The notes: generated by a model not told the origin, from the sequence alone. A stretch of 48,123 bases of DNA from RGIG8745 sp045576655 (GCA_045576655.1 JAZNGW010000019.1:1-48123); one strand, 5' to 3'. Numbered from the stretch's first letter, positions 14,184 through 23,516 are shown. Program-made: numbers and translations.

Positions 14184-15924
14184 CTGGAAAGAAGAATATG
14201 AGCGTCTGACTACAGGTATGCAGGCGACTCGGAAGGAAAAGCTGGTGATTGCTATCACTGGCAATTATGCTGATACGAACTGTACGCTTGCTGAGGGCTA
14301 CTATCAGTCGGTGCTGCTTGCAGGCGGCATACCGCTTGTTGTTCCGCCTTATGAGGAGACGGAGAATCTGGGTGAACTGCTCGATCGTGTCGACGGACTG
14401 CTGCTTAGCGGAGGTGGCGACATCAATCCGCTTCTGCTCGGCGAGGAGCCGATTATGGAACTCCACAGCATCAACCACAAGCGCGACATGCAGGAACTCC
14501 TGCTTGCACGCCTTGCTGCCGACCGCCAGATTCCGATGCTTGGCATCTGTCGTGGCATACAGGTGATGAATGCCGCGTTGGGCGGTGAACTCTATCAGGA
14601 CATCCATTCGCAGATGGAGGGCAAGCGCATAAAGCATGACCAGAATCTCAACCGTTCGTATCCGTCGCACACGGTTGCGATAGAGGAGGATTCAAAACTC
14701 TTTTCGATATTCAGACAGGCAAGTCTGCCGGTCAATTCGTTCCATCATCAGGCTGTGAAGACTCCTGCTCCAGGACTGCGAGTTTCGGCTATGAGTGCTG
14801 ACGGTGTCATCGAGGCCATCGAGTCGGCTGAACACAAGGCAATCATCGGCGTGCAGTGGCATCCGGAATGTTTCTGCCTGGCTGGCAACGATTCAATGAG
14901 CCCGCTCTTCAAATGGCTTGTAGGCGAAGCACGCTCGTTTGCCGAGGCAAAACGCTTGCATAGTCGCATTCTTACGCTCGATACGCATTGCGACACTCCG
15001 ATGTTTTTCCATCTTGAACCTGACTTCGCTTCGCGCGACCCCCGCATCCTTGTCGACTTGCACAAGATGAAGGAGGGGCGGCTCGACGCTTCTATCATGG
15101 TGGCTTATCTGCAGCAACAGGAGCGCGACGACGAGTCGCTTCTCAACGCTACGGCAAAGGCCAACCGCATACTTACTCAGATTGAGGAGATGGTGGCGCG
15201 CAACGTCGTACACTGCGACATAGCCCGCACTCCTGCTGACCTCTGGCGCCTTAAGCATGAGGGCAAGAAGGCCATTATGCTCGGTGTGGAAAACGGCTAT
15301 GCCATAGGCCGCGACATCAGCAACGTGGAGAAACTGCGCCAGCGCGGAGTGGTCTATATGACTCTGTGCCACAACGGCGACAACGATATATGCGATTCGG
15401 CGAAGGGCAAGGGCGAGCACGGCGGAGTGAGTCCGTTTGGCGCCGAGGTCATTCGCGAGATGAACCGCGTGGGCATGATGGTCGACCTCTCGCATGCATC
15501 CGAGAAGAGTTTCTACGATGCGCTCGACATCAGCGCCACTCCTATCGTCTGTTCCCACTCTTCGGCACGCGCCCTCTGCGATCATCCGCGCAATCTCACC
15601 GACGACCAGATGCGTGCTCTTGCCCGTAGGGGCGGAGTGATGCAGGTGACGCTCTACAACGGTTTTCTGCGCACCGATGGCAAGGCGACCGTCATCGATG
15701 CCATTGACCATCTCAACCATGCAGTCAGCGTGATGGGCATTGAGCATGTGGGCATCGGTACCGACTTCGACGGCGATGGCGGAGTGCCAGGATGTGCTTC
15801 CGCTGCGGAGCTTATCAACTTCACCCGCCATCTGCTCAGCCAGCGCTACAGCGAGGCGGACATCCAGCGCATTTGGGGCGGCAACTTCCTGCGTGTGATG
15901 GAGCAGGTGCAGAAGATGGGGTGA
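14173..15924 (+). CDS. fusion of C26 glutamine-amidotransferase-like hydrolase and M19 dipeptidase
   Basis: The 583-residue protein joins two enzymes. Residues 22-255 are a class-I amidotransferase-like domain of the peptidase C26/PuuD group, with nucleophile Cys126 in GICRG and His230/Glu232 in QWHPE; relatives cleave gamma-glutamyl bonds. Residues 262-583 are an M19 membrane (renal) dipeptidase domain with metal ligands His272 and Asp274 (DTHCD), Glu373 (VENG), His441 and His462, and GTDFDGDG near 529-536. No signal peptide is seen, so it is probably cytoplasmic. Successive removal of a gamma-glutamyl group and cleavage of the remaining dipeptide is a reasonable inference but not shown. Both catalytic sets look intact. 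Confidence 0.88.
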   Translation: MKTDWKEEYERLTTGMQATRKEKLVIAITGNYADTNCTLAEGYYQSVLLAGGIPLVVPPYEETENLGELLDRVDGLLLSGGGDINPLLLGEEPIMELHSINHKRDMQELLLARLAADRQIPMLGICRGIQVMNAALGGELYQDIHSQMEGKRIKHDQNLNRSYPSHTVAIEEDSKLFSIFRQASLPVNSFHHQAVKTPAPGLRVSAMSADGVIEAIESAEHKAIIGVQWHPECFCLAGNDSMSPLFKWLVGEARSFAEAKRLHSRILTLDTHCDTPMFFHLEPDFASRDPRILVDLHKMKEGRLDASIMVAYLQQQERDDESLLNATAKANRILTQIEEMVARNVVHCDIARTPADLWRLKHEGKKAIMLGVENGYAIGRDISNVEKLRQRGVVYMTLCHNGDNDICDSAKGKGEHGGVSPFGAEVIREMNRVGMMVDLSHASEKSFYDALDISATPIVCSHSSARALCDHPRNLTDDQMRALARRGGVMQVTLYNGFLRTDGKATVIDAIDHLNHAVSVMGIEHVGIGTDFDGDGGVPGCASAAELINFTRHLLSQRYSEADIQRIWGGNFLRVMEQVQKMG

Positions 15925-15997
15925 TTTGTGTGAGCAGCGGAGTGCGTATTGTTTAGTATACCGTTTCTTATAATATTTTGCTGCGGTAAGAACTTTG

Positions 15998-16081
15998 AAC
16001 TTAGCCTAAGTTCGTATAAACTCAGTCTAAGTTTGTACGTATTTAGTCTGAGTTTGTACATACTTAGCCTAAGTTTGTAGA
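15998..16081. repeat. tandem palindromic array B, 4 units of 21 bp
   Basis: Four exact 21-bp steps start at 15998, 16019, 16040 and 16061. The core of each is AACTTAGCCTAAGTT or a close variant, then TTTGTA (TTCGTA in unit 1). Because 21 is a multiple of three, a minus-strand frame across it reads heptapeptides of the form YKLRLSx, but nothing else suggests a gene. It lies between the fusion gene and ribD; the remainder of that 304-nt gap holds the hairpin and promoter listed next. No FMN-riboswitch-like structure was recognised. Confidence 0.85.
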
Positions 16082-16152
16082 TTTTGCCGGAGTGATGTTG
16101 CGTTTTCACCATGTTCTTGTTAGTGTTTTGCCGGTGAAAATATGAAAATATG

Positions 16153-16174
16153 CCTTTTTGTCCTCACAAAAAGG
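16153..16174. other. perfect 9-bp hairpin upstream of ribD
   Basis: CCTTTTTGT (16153-16161), loop CCTC, ACAAAAAGG (16166-16174). No T-run follows on the plus strand. It sits 21 nt upstream of the ribD -7 box, so it could be an operator or a weak terminator; neither is shown. Confidence 0.5.
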
Positions 16175-16194
16175 TAAAAGTGCTTTATTTACAA

Positions 16195-16202
16195 TATCTT
16201 TG
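16195..16202 (+). promoter_or_regulatory. -7 box of ribD
   Basis: TATCTTTG matches TAnnTTTG. Transcription would start near 16208. This rules against the in-frame GTG at 16202, which is part of the box, and supports ATG 16229 as the ribD start. No clear -33 TTTG is present. Confidence 0.55.
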
Positions 16203-16228
16203 TGGCACGAAACCAACTTTGGAATGAA

Positions 16229-17284
16229 ATGACTACTGACGAGAGATATATGTTGCGCTGCATCGAACTGGCGCAGTGCGGAATGAAGAACGCGCAGCCT
16301 AACCCTATGGTCGGGGCGGTGGTGGTGTGCGACGACCGCATCATCGGAGAGGGCTATCACGTGAGGTGTGGCGAGGGCCATGCCGAGGTCAATGCTTTGG
16401 CGTCGGTTAGGGATGAGGATGTGCCTCTGCTTGGGCGTTCGACCATATATGTCAGTCTGGAGCCTTGCGCCCACTACGGCAAGACTCCGCCTTGTGCTGA
16501 ACTCATCATCAGGAAGGGGCTGAAAAGAGTGGTTGTGGGGTGTGTGGACCCTTTTGCGAAGGTGCAGGGCAGGGGTATAGAAATGATTAGGGCGGCTGGC
16601 ATAGAGGTGACGGTGGGGGTGCTGGAGAAGGAGTGCGTCGAACTGAACAAGCGGTTTATGACTTTCCACGGAAACGGGCGTCCGATGGTGACGCTGAAGT
16701 GGGCGCAAAGCAGCGACGGATATATCGGCGCTGCTGAGGGCGAACCGCGGGCTATTATTTCGAACAGCATGACCACGATGATTTGCCACAAGCGAAGGGC
16801 GGAGCATCAGGCCATAATGGTGGGACGGCGCACGGCGTTGCTCGACGACCCGTCGCTGAGCGTGAGGGAATGGACGGGCGGCAGTCCTGTGCGCGTCGTC
16901 GTGGACCGGAACAATTCGCTTCCTCGCACGTTGAGGCTGTTTGACGGGAGTGTGCCTACGATTGTGATTGCAGACATGGGCAGTGAAGGCGGTTCCGAGA
17001 TTGAAGGCGTAGAGGTTGTGCGTGTGGATTTTGCAGGAAGCGTGATAGCGCAGGCTCTGAGAGAGTTGCACGCCAGAGGGGTGCAGACCCTGCTTGTGGA
17101 AGGAGGCCGGGAGCTCCTGCAGAGTTTTATCGACGAGTCTCTATGGGATGAGGCTTATGTAGAGATTTCGCCGTGTGTCATGGGCGGAGGCACGTCTGCT
17201 CCAATGCTTAAAAATGCTGAAAAAGCGGGTGAGAAAGAGTGGTTTGGGCATAAAATAGTTGAATATAAGCCGAAAATGCCCTAA
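16229..17284 (+). CDS. ribD: bifunctional riboflavin deaminase/reductase RibD
   Basis: The 351-residue cytoplasmic enzyme carries out two steps of riboflavin synthesis: deamination of the diaminopyrimidine product of GTP cyclohydrolase II, then NADPH-dependent reduction of the ribose. The N-terminal zinc deaminase has HAEVNAL (His51, Glu53) and PCAHYGKTPPC (Cys80, Cys89). The C-terminal reductase, from about 147, has MVTLKWAQSSDGYI-like opening residues and LLVEGGREL. Other riboflavin genes are not adjacent. The start is set by the -7 box at 16195-16202. Confidence 0.95.
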   Translation: MTTDERYMLRCIELAQCGMKNAQPNPMVGAVVVCDDRIIGEGYHVRCGEGHAEVNALASVRDEDVPLLGRSTIYVSLEPCAHYGKTPPCAELIIRKGLKRVVVGCVDPFAKVQGRGIEMIRAAGIEVTVGVLEKECVELNKRFMTFHGNGRPMVTLKWAQSSDGYIGAAEGEPRAIISNSMTTMICHKRRAEHQAIMVGRRTALLDDPSLSVREWTGGSPVRVVVDRNNSLPRTLRLFDGSVPTIVIADMGSEGGSEIEGVEVVRVDFAGSVIAQALRELHARGVQTLLVEGGRELLQSFIDESLWDEAYVEISPCVMGGGTSAPMLKNAEKAGEKEWFGHKIVEYKPKMP

Positions 17285-17309
17285 AAATCTTTAAAAGTGA
17301 GCAACTTAG

Positions 17310-17340
17310 TTTCGAGTAGTAAAAAATGTTGCTAATTTTG
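17310..17340 (+). promoter_or_regulatory. promoter of the DUF6242 lipoprotein gene
   Basis: TTTC (17310-17313), a 19-nt spacer, and a perfect -7 box TAATTTTG (17333-17340). The predicted start of transcription is near 17346, about 26 nt before the ATG. Confidence 0.6.
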
Positions 17341-17372
17341 CAGAAATTATCATAATTGTGCAATTACATAAA

Positions 17373-18710
17373 ATGAAGAATATATACGGGCTTTTATTGT
17401 CGCTTGTGGCTGTGGCAACGCTTGCCACATCATGCTTGAAGGACGATGATGAGATTGTCACCGGTCCTGAATGTGTCATTACAAAATTTACCGTCGGAGA
17501 TATTGATACGGAGGTTTCTATCAAACTTTCTGACGGCAGGGACACGATTGTGACAAGAACCATCGGAGGAAGTTCTGTGGCTTTTAACATTGACCAGATA
17601 AACAATAAGATATATTCTGTTGACTCATTGCCAAGCTGGGTTGACATATCGGGTGTAATTCCTACAATCAACTCCACTGGCTATGTGTTTGTTAAGGAAG
17701 ACGGCGAGGCTGACTTCCGCCAATTTGCCAGCGGTACTGATTCGATCGACTTCACCAAGCCGGTGAAGTTCATGGTCATTGCCACTGACGGAGTGTCGAC
17801 AAAGGAATATACAGCACAAATCTTCAAGAAAGACAGCGAGACAGATTCGCTTGCATGGAAGGTGGTTGAGGGCGCTGACCTTCAGCTTGAGGGCGCGCAC
17901 CGCACTTTGACGCTTGCCGACCGCATCTACGTGTTCAGCGAGAGCGAAGGACAGGCTGTTGTGACATCTTCGTCGTTCCTGAGCGAAGGCGCCTCATGGC
18001 GCAAGCCGGCACAGCTGGTCTGCGAACAGGGCAGTGTGGACTGGACAAGCGTTGTGGCATACGACGGCAACCTTTACGCCTTGAATTCAGAGGGACGCAT
18101 CTGCCGCTCGTCAAACGATGAAAGAGGCGAGACATGGAGCGTGGTTTCGGATCGTACTTTCGTCCGACTTCTCGGTGCAGACGGACTCTACATATACGCT
18201 TGTGATGAGAACTGCATTTGGGGATCGGCAGATCTGCAAAACTGGGCAGAATGTGGCAGCAGCGACTTGGATATGCTGCCAGAGACAAACATCGCGTCCG
18301 TTTCGTACGAGAGCAAGACCAACCCTTCAATGCGAAACGCCATGATGTGCGGACTCACATCGGCTGACAGCAAGAATGCTGTAGTGTGGTACAAGGTGTC
18401 GTCGGCAAATGAAAACATCAACCAGAAGTGGAACTATGTGCAGGTGGCTGCAGAAAACGAATACGCCTGCCCTAAACTCGACAATCTCTCAATCATATGT
18501 TATAAGGCAGAAATGTTTGCTATCGGAGGCAACAACGAAGGCATATACATATCGGCCGACAACGGAATCAGTTGGCATCTGCAGACTGAGAAGAAGATGC
18601 TTCCTGCAGAAGTGGCAGGACAGAGCACGCCGGTCAGCATGACCGTAGGCGAAGGGTACTTGTGGCTGATACAGAGCGGCGGAAAGGTGTGGAGAGGCAA
18701 AATAGGATAG
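17373..18710 (+). CDS. DUF6242-like lipoprotein
   Basis: The 445-residue protein has a lipoprotein signal with lipobox ATSC (Cys21) followed by acidic residues (LKDDDE), a pattern linked with export to the surface in Bacteroidetes. The N-terminal half carries a fold in which sequences such as FTVGDIDTEVS and FMVIATDGVSTKEYTAQIF resemble the N-terminal DUF6242-type domain. The C-terminal half has repeated WxxV and GxIYxSxDNGxSW motifs, as in six- or seven-bladed propellers (EGIYISADNGISWH). The start at ATG 17373 is preferred over GTG 17358 because it gives the cleaner signal. Function unknown. Confidence 0.7.
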   Translation: MKNIYGLLLSLVAVATLATSCLKDDDEIVTGPECVITKFTVGDIDTEVSIKLSDGRDTIVTRTIGGSSVAFNIDQINNKIYSVDSLPSWVDISGVIPTINSTGYVFVKEDGEADFRQFASGTDSIDFTKPVKFMVIATDGVSTKEYTAQIFKKDSETDSLAWKVVEGADLQLEGAHRTLTLADRIYVFSESEGQAVVTSSSFLSEGASWRKPAQLVCEQGSVDWTSVVAYDGNLYALNSEGRICRSSNDERGETWSVVSDRTFVRLLGADGLYIYACDENCIWGSADLQNWAECGSSDLDMLPETNIASVSYESKTNPSMRNAMMCGLTSADSKNAVVWYKVSSANENINQKWNYVQVAAENEYACPKLDNLSIICYKAEMFAIGGNNEGIYISADNGISWHLQTEKKMLPAEVAGQSTPVSMTVGEGYLWLIQSGGKVWRGKIG

Positions 18711-18754
18711 TAGCACGCTACGTCGCTACATACACACACTGATAAGTATTGGAA

Positions 18755-19456
18755 ATGAGCGCAAGAATAATGTCGACACCAGCATTCGGAGCATGGCTGA
18801 AAGGTTGTGCGCTAATGCTTTTGCTGACATTTGGAGGCGCAAGGCTCATCGCTCAGGAACTTGAATACAAGATGGAATTCGGCGGAATGTTGGGAGGTTC
18901 GTTCTACTTGGGCGACGCCAACTACTCTGCGCTATATAAAAACACAGGACTTGGCGGAGGACTCATGGGGCGATACAACTTCAATCCGAGGCAGTCGCTG
19001 AAATTCAACCTCCTCTACGGAAAGATTTCGGGAAACGCTGCCGACCTGGAAAATAAGTTCCCGGACGTAGCAGGCCAGAAGTGGGACTTTGACGAATCAG
19101 TCGTAGACCTCGGCTGTCAGTACGAACTCGGATTCTGGGCATACGGAACAGGGAAGGGATTTAAGGGAACAAAGCGTCTTGTGCCATACATACAGTTTGG
19201 TCTTGGGTTTACCTATTGTGCAGAAGAACTGACAATGAACATCCCGTTCGGATTCGGTCTGAGATATAAACTGCGCGAACGGCTTAACGTGGGAGTGGAC
19301 TGGACAATGAGATTTACCTTTAGCGACGAACTTGACGGTATAGCCGGCCCTTACAGCATAAAGGGGGGAATGCTTAAAAACAAGGACTCCTACTCGTTTA
19401 CAATGCTGTACATATCCTACGACCTCTTTCCTAAATACAGGAAGTGCAATAATTAA
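18755..19456 (+). CDS. DUF6089 family outer-membrane protein
   Basis: The 233-residue protein has a signal peptide (hydrophobic stretch about 17-32, cleavage near LIAQ) and a small beta-barrel pattern: MEFGGMLGGSFYLGD, GLGGGLMGRYNF, LVPYIQFGLGFTYC, FGFGLRYKLRERLNVGVDW. It fits DUF6089, found next to uppS-bamA in Bacteroidetes. It is 15 nt upstream of uppS. The family's function is unknown; the context suggests a role in outer-membrane assembly. The TTG at 18749 is a possible earlier start but is less likely. Confidence 0.82.
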   Translation: MSARIMSTPAFGAWLKGCALMLLLTFGGARLIAQELEYKMEFGGMLGGSFYLGDANYSALYKNTGLGGGLMGRYNFNPRQSLKFNLLYGKISGNAADLENKFPDVAGQKWDFDESVVDLGCQYELGFWAYGTGKGFKGTKRLVPYIQFGLGFTYCAEELTMNIPFGFGLRYKLRERLNVGVDWTMRFTFSDELDGIAGPYSIKGGMLKNKDSYSFTMLYISYDLFPKYRKCNN

Positions 19457-19471
19457 AGCGAAAAACGAAAA

Positions 19472-20218
19472 ATGACGACAGAACCTAAATACATAGACAG
19501 AATCGACAAGAGCAGAATGCCCGAGCACATAGCCATAATCATGGATGGCAACGGGCGCTGGGCTAAGGCGCGCGGATTCGAGCGTAGCATAGGCCATCAG
19601 GCAGGAGCGGAAACTGTCCATAAGATAATGGAGTCTGCTGTCAAGCTCGGCATAGGTTACTTGACGCTTTACACCTTCTCGACTGAAAACTGGAACAGAC
19701 CGGCAGAAGAGGTGTCAGCGCTGATGGCATTGTTGCTGAAGCATCTTGAAGAAGAACTGTTCATGAAGTACAGCGCCCGCTTCAAGGTTGTGGGCGACAT
19801 CGAGCGCCTTCCGGAAGAAGTGCGAAACGCCTGCAAGGAACTTGAGGAAAAGACAAAGGACAATACTGCCACTTGCATGGTGCTGGCCCTTAGCTACTCC
19901 TCAAGATGGGAAATCACAAAGGCGATGAAGAAGATTGCGGCGAAGGTCGAGGACGGTTCGCTCAAATCAGAAGACATAACAGAAGACACTATAAACCAGC
20001 ATCTCGAAACGGCGTTCATGCCTGATCCGGACCTGGTGATACGCACAAGCGGCGAATTGCGCCTGAGCAATTATCTGCTGTGGCAGAGTGCATACTCGGA
20101 ATTCTATTTTACGAACGTTTACTGGCCCGACTTTAACGAAGAAGAGCTCTGCAAGGCTATTTGCGACTATCAGAGCAGACAGCGCAGATTCGGCAAAACC
20201 GGTGAACAAGTGAAGTAA
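19472..20218 (+). CDS. uppS: isoprenyl transferase (undecaprenyl diphosphate synthase)
   Basis: The 248-residue cis-prenyltransferase adds isopentenyl units to farnesyl diphosphate to make the C55 carrier lipid for peptidoglycan and surface polysaccharides. The signature MDGNGRWA (24-31, catalytic Asp25), GHQAGAETV, and the C-terminal RTSGELRLSNYLLWQSAYSE are all present. It is 22 nt upstream of bamA and belongs to the envelope-biogenesis cluster. Confidence 0.97.
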   Translation: MTTEPKYIDRIDKSRMPEHIAIIMDGNGRWAKARGFERSIGHQAGAETVHKIMESAVKLGIGYLTLYTFSTENWNRPAEEVSALMALLLKHLEEELFMKYSARFKVVGDIERLPEEVRNACKELEEKTKDNTATCMVLALSYSSRWEITKAMKKIAAKVEDGSLKSEDITEDTINQHLETAFMPDPDLVIRTSGELRLSNYLLWQSAYSEFYFTNVYWPDFNEEELCKAICDYQSRQRRFGKTGEQVK

Positions 20219-20240
20219 ATACAACATAAGACAACACAAG

Positions 20241-22874
20241 ATGAAAAAGACATTACATATACTGTTCCTTTTTGTTGCAGCATGGGCAAGCGCCGTATGC
20301 GTGAATGCGCAGGGCAAGGTCGAAAAGCCGACAATCATATACGGGCAGCCGCGTAACCTTGAAATAGCAGGTATCACAGTAGAAGGTAACAAGGTCGGCT
20401 ATGAAAGTTCTTCTATCATAGGGCTTTCAGGTCTGTCTATAGGCGATAGGATAAATGTTCCTGGCGATGAAGTGACAGAAGCTATTGAGCGAATCTGGAA
20501 ACACGGACTGTTCTCGGAAGTCAGCATTGAGGCCGACAGTATCGTAGGCGACAGGGTGTATCTGAAGTTGGTCCTGGCAATGCGTCCGCGAGTGTCAACT
20601 ATCAACATCGAGGGAGTGAAGAAGAGTGAGCGCGAAGACCTTGAAGAAAAAATCGGAATCATCAAGGGAAGCCAGATAACTCCGAACATGATTGACAAGG
20701 CGGAAATCATCATAAAGAACTACTTCGAAGACAAGGGATTCAAGAATGCCGATGTCAAGATTGTTCAGCGTGACGACGTAAACAATAACGAACAGATGAT
20801 TGTTGACATTATCATCGACAAGAAGGAAAAGGTGAAAGTCAACAAGATTTACATAACAGGTAACAATAATCTTCCGCGTAAGAAGTTTACGGGAGGCTTT
20901 TTCGGTGGCGGTCTGCTCAAGAAAACCAACGAAAAGGGCTTCAAGAGCCTGTTCAAGAGCAAGAAGTTCATCACAGAGAAGTACGACGAAGACAAGGACC
21001 GCGTCATAGAGAAGTATAACGAAATGGGTTATCGCGACGCTATAATTGTGGCAGACAGCGTAGTAGACCGCGGCGACAATACTGTAGATGTCTATATCGA
21101 CATAGATGAAGGTCAGAAGTACTATGTGAGAAATATCAACTGGGTGGGTAACACCGTCTATAACACTGATGCGCTCAGCAAGGTGTTCCAAATGGAAAAG
21201 GGCGATGTCTACAACACTAAGCACATCAGCAAGCGACTTAACGAAGACGAAGACGCCATAGGCAATTTCTACTATAACGAGGGATATGTGTTCAACCGCA
21301 TCGAACCGGTAGAGGTGGAAATCGACGGCGACTCTATCGACCTCGAAATCCGTATATCGGAAGGAACACAGGCAAGAATCAACAAGATTAAGATTTACGG
21401 TAACACACGCGTTTATGAAGACGTGATCCGCCGTGAGCTCAAGCTCAAGCCAGGCGACCTCTTCAGCATGGATGCCTTCAAGATGAGTTACCAAGAGCTC
21501 GGTCAGATGGGACATTTCGACCCAGAGCAGATGACTTTCCAGCCAGTGAGCGACCCGCTCAACGGAACCGTGGATCTTGACCTCGGACTTACTCCTAAGC
21601 CAAGCGACCAGGTGGAGTTCTCCCTCGGATGGGGACAGACAGGTGTCATAGGTAAGATAGGACTCAAGTTTACGAACTTCTCTATGCGCAATCTCTTCGG
21701 CAAGGACAAGATACGCCGAGGCATCTTGCCGCAGGGCGACGGCCAGCAGGTGGAAATCAGCGGTTCGACCAACGGAGAGTATTATCAGTCGTACAGCGTG
21801 TCGTTCTTTGACCCTTGGTTCGGAGGCAAGCGCCCTAACTCGCTCTCCGTATCGGCGTTCTTCTCACGCCAGACTGACATAAGCAGCAACTACTACAACA
21901 GCAGTTACTATAACAGCTATTACAGTATGCTTTACGGTTATGGTAACTACAACAGCGGTTACTATAATAACTATTCGTCATACTACGATCCGGACAAGTA
22001 CATCCAGCTCTTCGGCCTGTCAGTAGGATGGGGTAAGCGTCTCAGCTGGCCTGACAACAATTTCCAGCTCACTGCTCAGTTAGGATATACACGCTATATG
22101 ATGAAGGACTGGTCTTACTTCCTCATCACCGACGGTAACTGTAACAACATCAACCTCACGCTTACTCTGTCGCGCTCTTCTATCACGAACCCGATTTTCC
22201 CGCGTAACGGATCGCAGATATCGCTCTCAGTCAGCGCCACACCGCCTTATTCGCTGTTTGATAATATTGACTATAAAAACATGTCGTCAAGCTATCAGGA
22301 TGCGGACTATATGCGTGATATGCAGAAGAAGCACAAGTGGATCGAATACCACAAGTGGAAGTTTAACTCCAAACTCTACACTCCGCTCTCAAGTCATCAG
22401 AAGTGCTTCGTGCTGATGACCCGCTTTGACTGTGGATTCCTCGGCCACTACAACAAGTATAAGAAATCGCCGTTTGAGACCTTCTACATGGGAGGTGACG
22501 GTATGTCGGGATATTCGTCAAACTACTACTCTGAGACTATCGGACTCCGCGGTTACGACAACGGTGCCCTCACTCCTTACGGACACGAAGGATATGCGTA
22601 TTCACGCATGGCGCTTGAGCTTCGCTACCCTCTCATGCTTCAGGGAGCGACCAACATCTATGCCCTCGCATTCCTCGAAGGAGGTAACGCATGGACTGAC
22701 GTTAAGAAGTTCAATCCATTCGACATGAAGCGTTCTGCCGGATTCGGTGTGCGCATCATGCTCCCTATGGTTGGACTTATGGGTATAGACTGGGCGTACG
22801 GATTCGACAAGGTGTTCGGTTCTACGGCTTACGGAGGCGGACAGTTCCACTTCATCCTCGGCCAGGAATTCTAA
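20241..22874 (+). CDS. bamA: outer-membrane assembly factor BamA
   Basis: The 877-residue Omp85 protein inserts beta-barrels into the outer membrane. It has a signal peptide (about 1-24), POTRA domains over about 35-450 (for example AGITVEGNKV, VSTINIEGVKK, VNKIYITGNN, VRNINWVGNT, INKIKIYGNT), and a C-terminal 16-strand barrel ending in Phe. The loop-6 motif appears as GLRGYDNGAL. Residues about 546-583 are a Tyr/Asn/Ser-rich stretch (SYYNSYYSMLYGYGNY and neighbours), likely an extracellular loop. ompH genes follow directly, supplying the chaperones that deliver its substrates. Confidence 0.96.
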   Translation: MKKTLHILFLFVAAWASAVCVNAQGKVEKPTIIYGQPRNLEIAGITVEGNKVGYESSSIIGLSGLSIGDRINVPGDEVTEAIERIWKHGLFSEVSIEADSIVGDRVYLKLVLAMRPRVSTINIEGVKKSEREDLEEKIGIIKGSQITPNMIDKAEIIIKNYFEDKGFKNADVKIVQRDDVNNNEQMIVDIIIDKKEKVKVNKIYITGNNNLPRKKFTGGFFGGGLLKKTNEKGFKSLFKSKKFITEKYDEDKDRVIEKYNEMGYRDAIIVADSVVDRGDNTVDVYIDIDEGQKYYVRNINWVGNTVYNTDALSKVFQMEKGDVYNTKHISKRLNEDEDAIGNFYYNEGYVFNRIEPVEVEIDGDSIDLEIRISEGTQARINKIKIYGNTRVYEDVIRRELKLKPGDLFSMDAFKMSYQELGQMGHFDPEQMTFQPVSDPLNGTVDLDLGLTPKPSDQVEFSLGWGQTGVIGKIGLKFTNFSMRNLFGKDKIRRGILPQGDGQQVEISGSTNGEYYQSYSVSFFDPWFGGKRPNSLSVSAFFSRQTDISSNYYNSSYYNSYYSMLYGYGNYNSGYYNNYSSYYDPDKYIQLFGLSVGWGKRLSWPDNNFQLTAQLGYTRYMMKDWSYFLITDGNCNNINLTLTLSRSSITNPIFPRNGSQISLSVSATPPYSLFDNIDYKNMSSSYQDADYMRDMQKKHKWIEYHKWKFNSKLYTPLSSHQKCFVLMTRFDCGFLGHYNKYKKSPFETFYMGGDGMSGYSSNYYSETIGLRGYDNGALTPYGHEGYAYSRMALELRYPLMLQGATNIYALAFLEGGNAWTDVKKFNPFDMKRSAGFGVRIMLPMVGLMGIDWAYGFDKVFGSTAYGGGQFHFILGQEF

Positions 22875-22919
22875 TCAGAGATAATCAATCATATATAACC
22901 TCATTAAAACGCAGAAACT

Positions 22920-23438
22920 ATGAAACGATTATTCATTACATTAATAGTGGCATTGGCATCATTTGCAGCTGCCAGCGCTCAGAAGTTTGCACTCGTTGAT
23001 ATGGAATACATACTCAAGAACGTTCCTGCTTACGAGCGTGCTAACGAACAACTGAATCAGGTTTCAAAGAAATGGGAAGGCGAAATCGACGCTTTGGTGA
23101 GCGAAGCAGAAGCCCTCTACAAGAAATATCAGTCAGAGTCCGTGTTCCTTTCCGATGCGCAAAAGACAAAATCGGAAGAGGCGATAATGAACAAGGAGAA
23201 GGAAGCCAGCGACCTGAAGAAGAAGTACTTCGGCAGCGAGGGCGAGTTGTTCAAGAAGCGCCAGAGCTTGATGGCGCCTATTCAGGAAGAAATCTACAAT
23301 GCTGTCAAGGACATTTGCGAGTCTAAAGGCTACCAATTGGTCATCGACCGTGCCTCAGGCGCAAGCATCATCTACGCATCGCCTAAGATTGACATCAGCG
23401 ACGAAATCCTCCTTAAGCTCGGCTATTTGAATAGATAG
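22920..23438 (+). CDS. OmpH/Skp family periplasmic chaperone (first of three)
   Basis: The 172-residue protein has a signal peptide (MKRLFITLIVALASFAAASAQ) and a central coiled coil of about 90 residues, typical of Skp trimers that hold unfolded outer-membrane proteins. It lies 45 nt after bamA. The conserved opening FALVDMEYILKNVPAYERA and closing YQLVIDRASGASIIYA are the family's body-forming strands. Confidence 0.93.
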   Translation: MKRLFITLIVALASFAAASAQKFALVDMEYILKNVPAYERANEQLNQVSKKWEGEIDALVSEAEALYKKYQSESVFLSDAQKTKSEEAIMNKEKEASDLKKKYFGSEGELFKKRQSLMAPIQEEIYNAVKDICESKGYQLVIDRASGASIIYASPKIDISDEILLKLGYLNR

Positions 23439-23516
23439 GCCGTTAGGCTATCTGAGCAGTTGTAATAACTCTAAGAGAAAGACAAAACAATCAATAAAAC
23501 AAAAACTACACTAAAG

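Noticed and set aside
15846..16112. Minus-strand ORF with YKLRLSx heptapeptides across array B
   Set aside because: It arises because 21 is a multiple of three; no start context, no family, and it overlaps the end of the fusion gene.
15925..16228. FMN riboswitch ahead of ribD
   Set aside because: No conserved junction sequences of that riboswitch were found; the leader after the -7 box is only about 20 nt.
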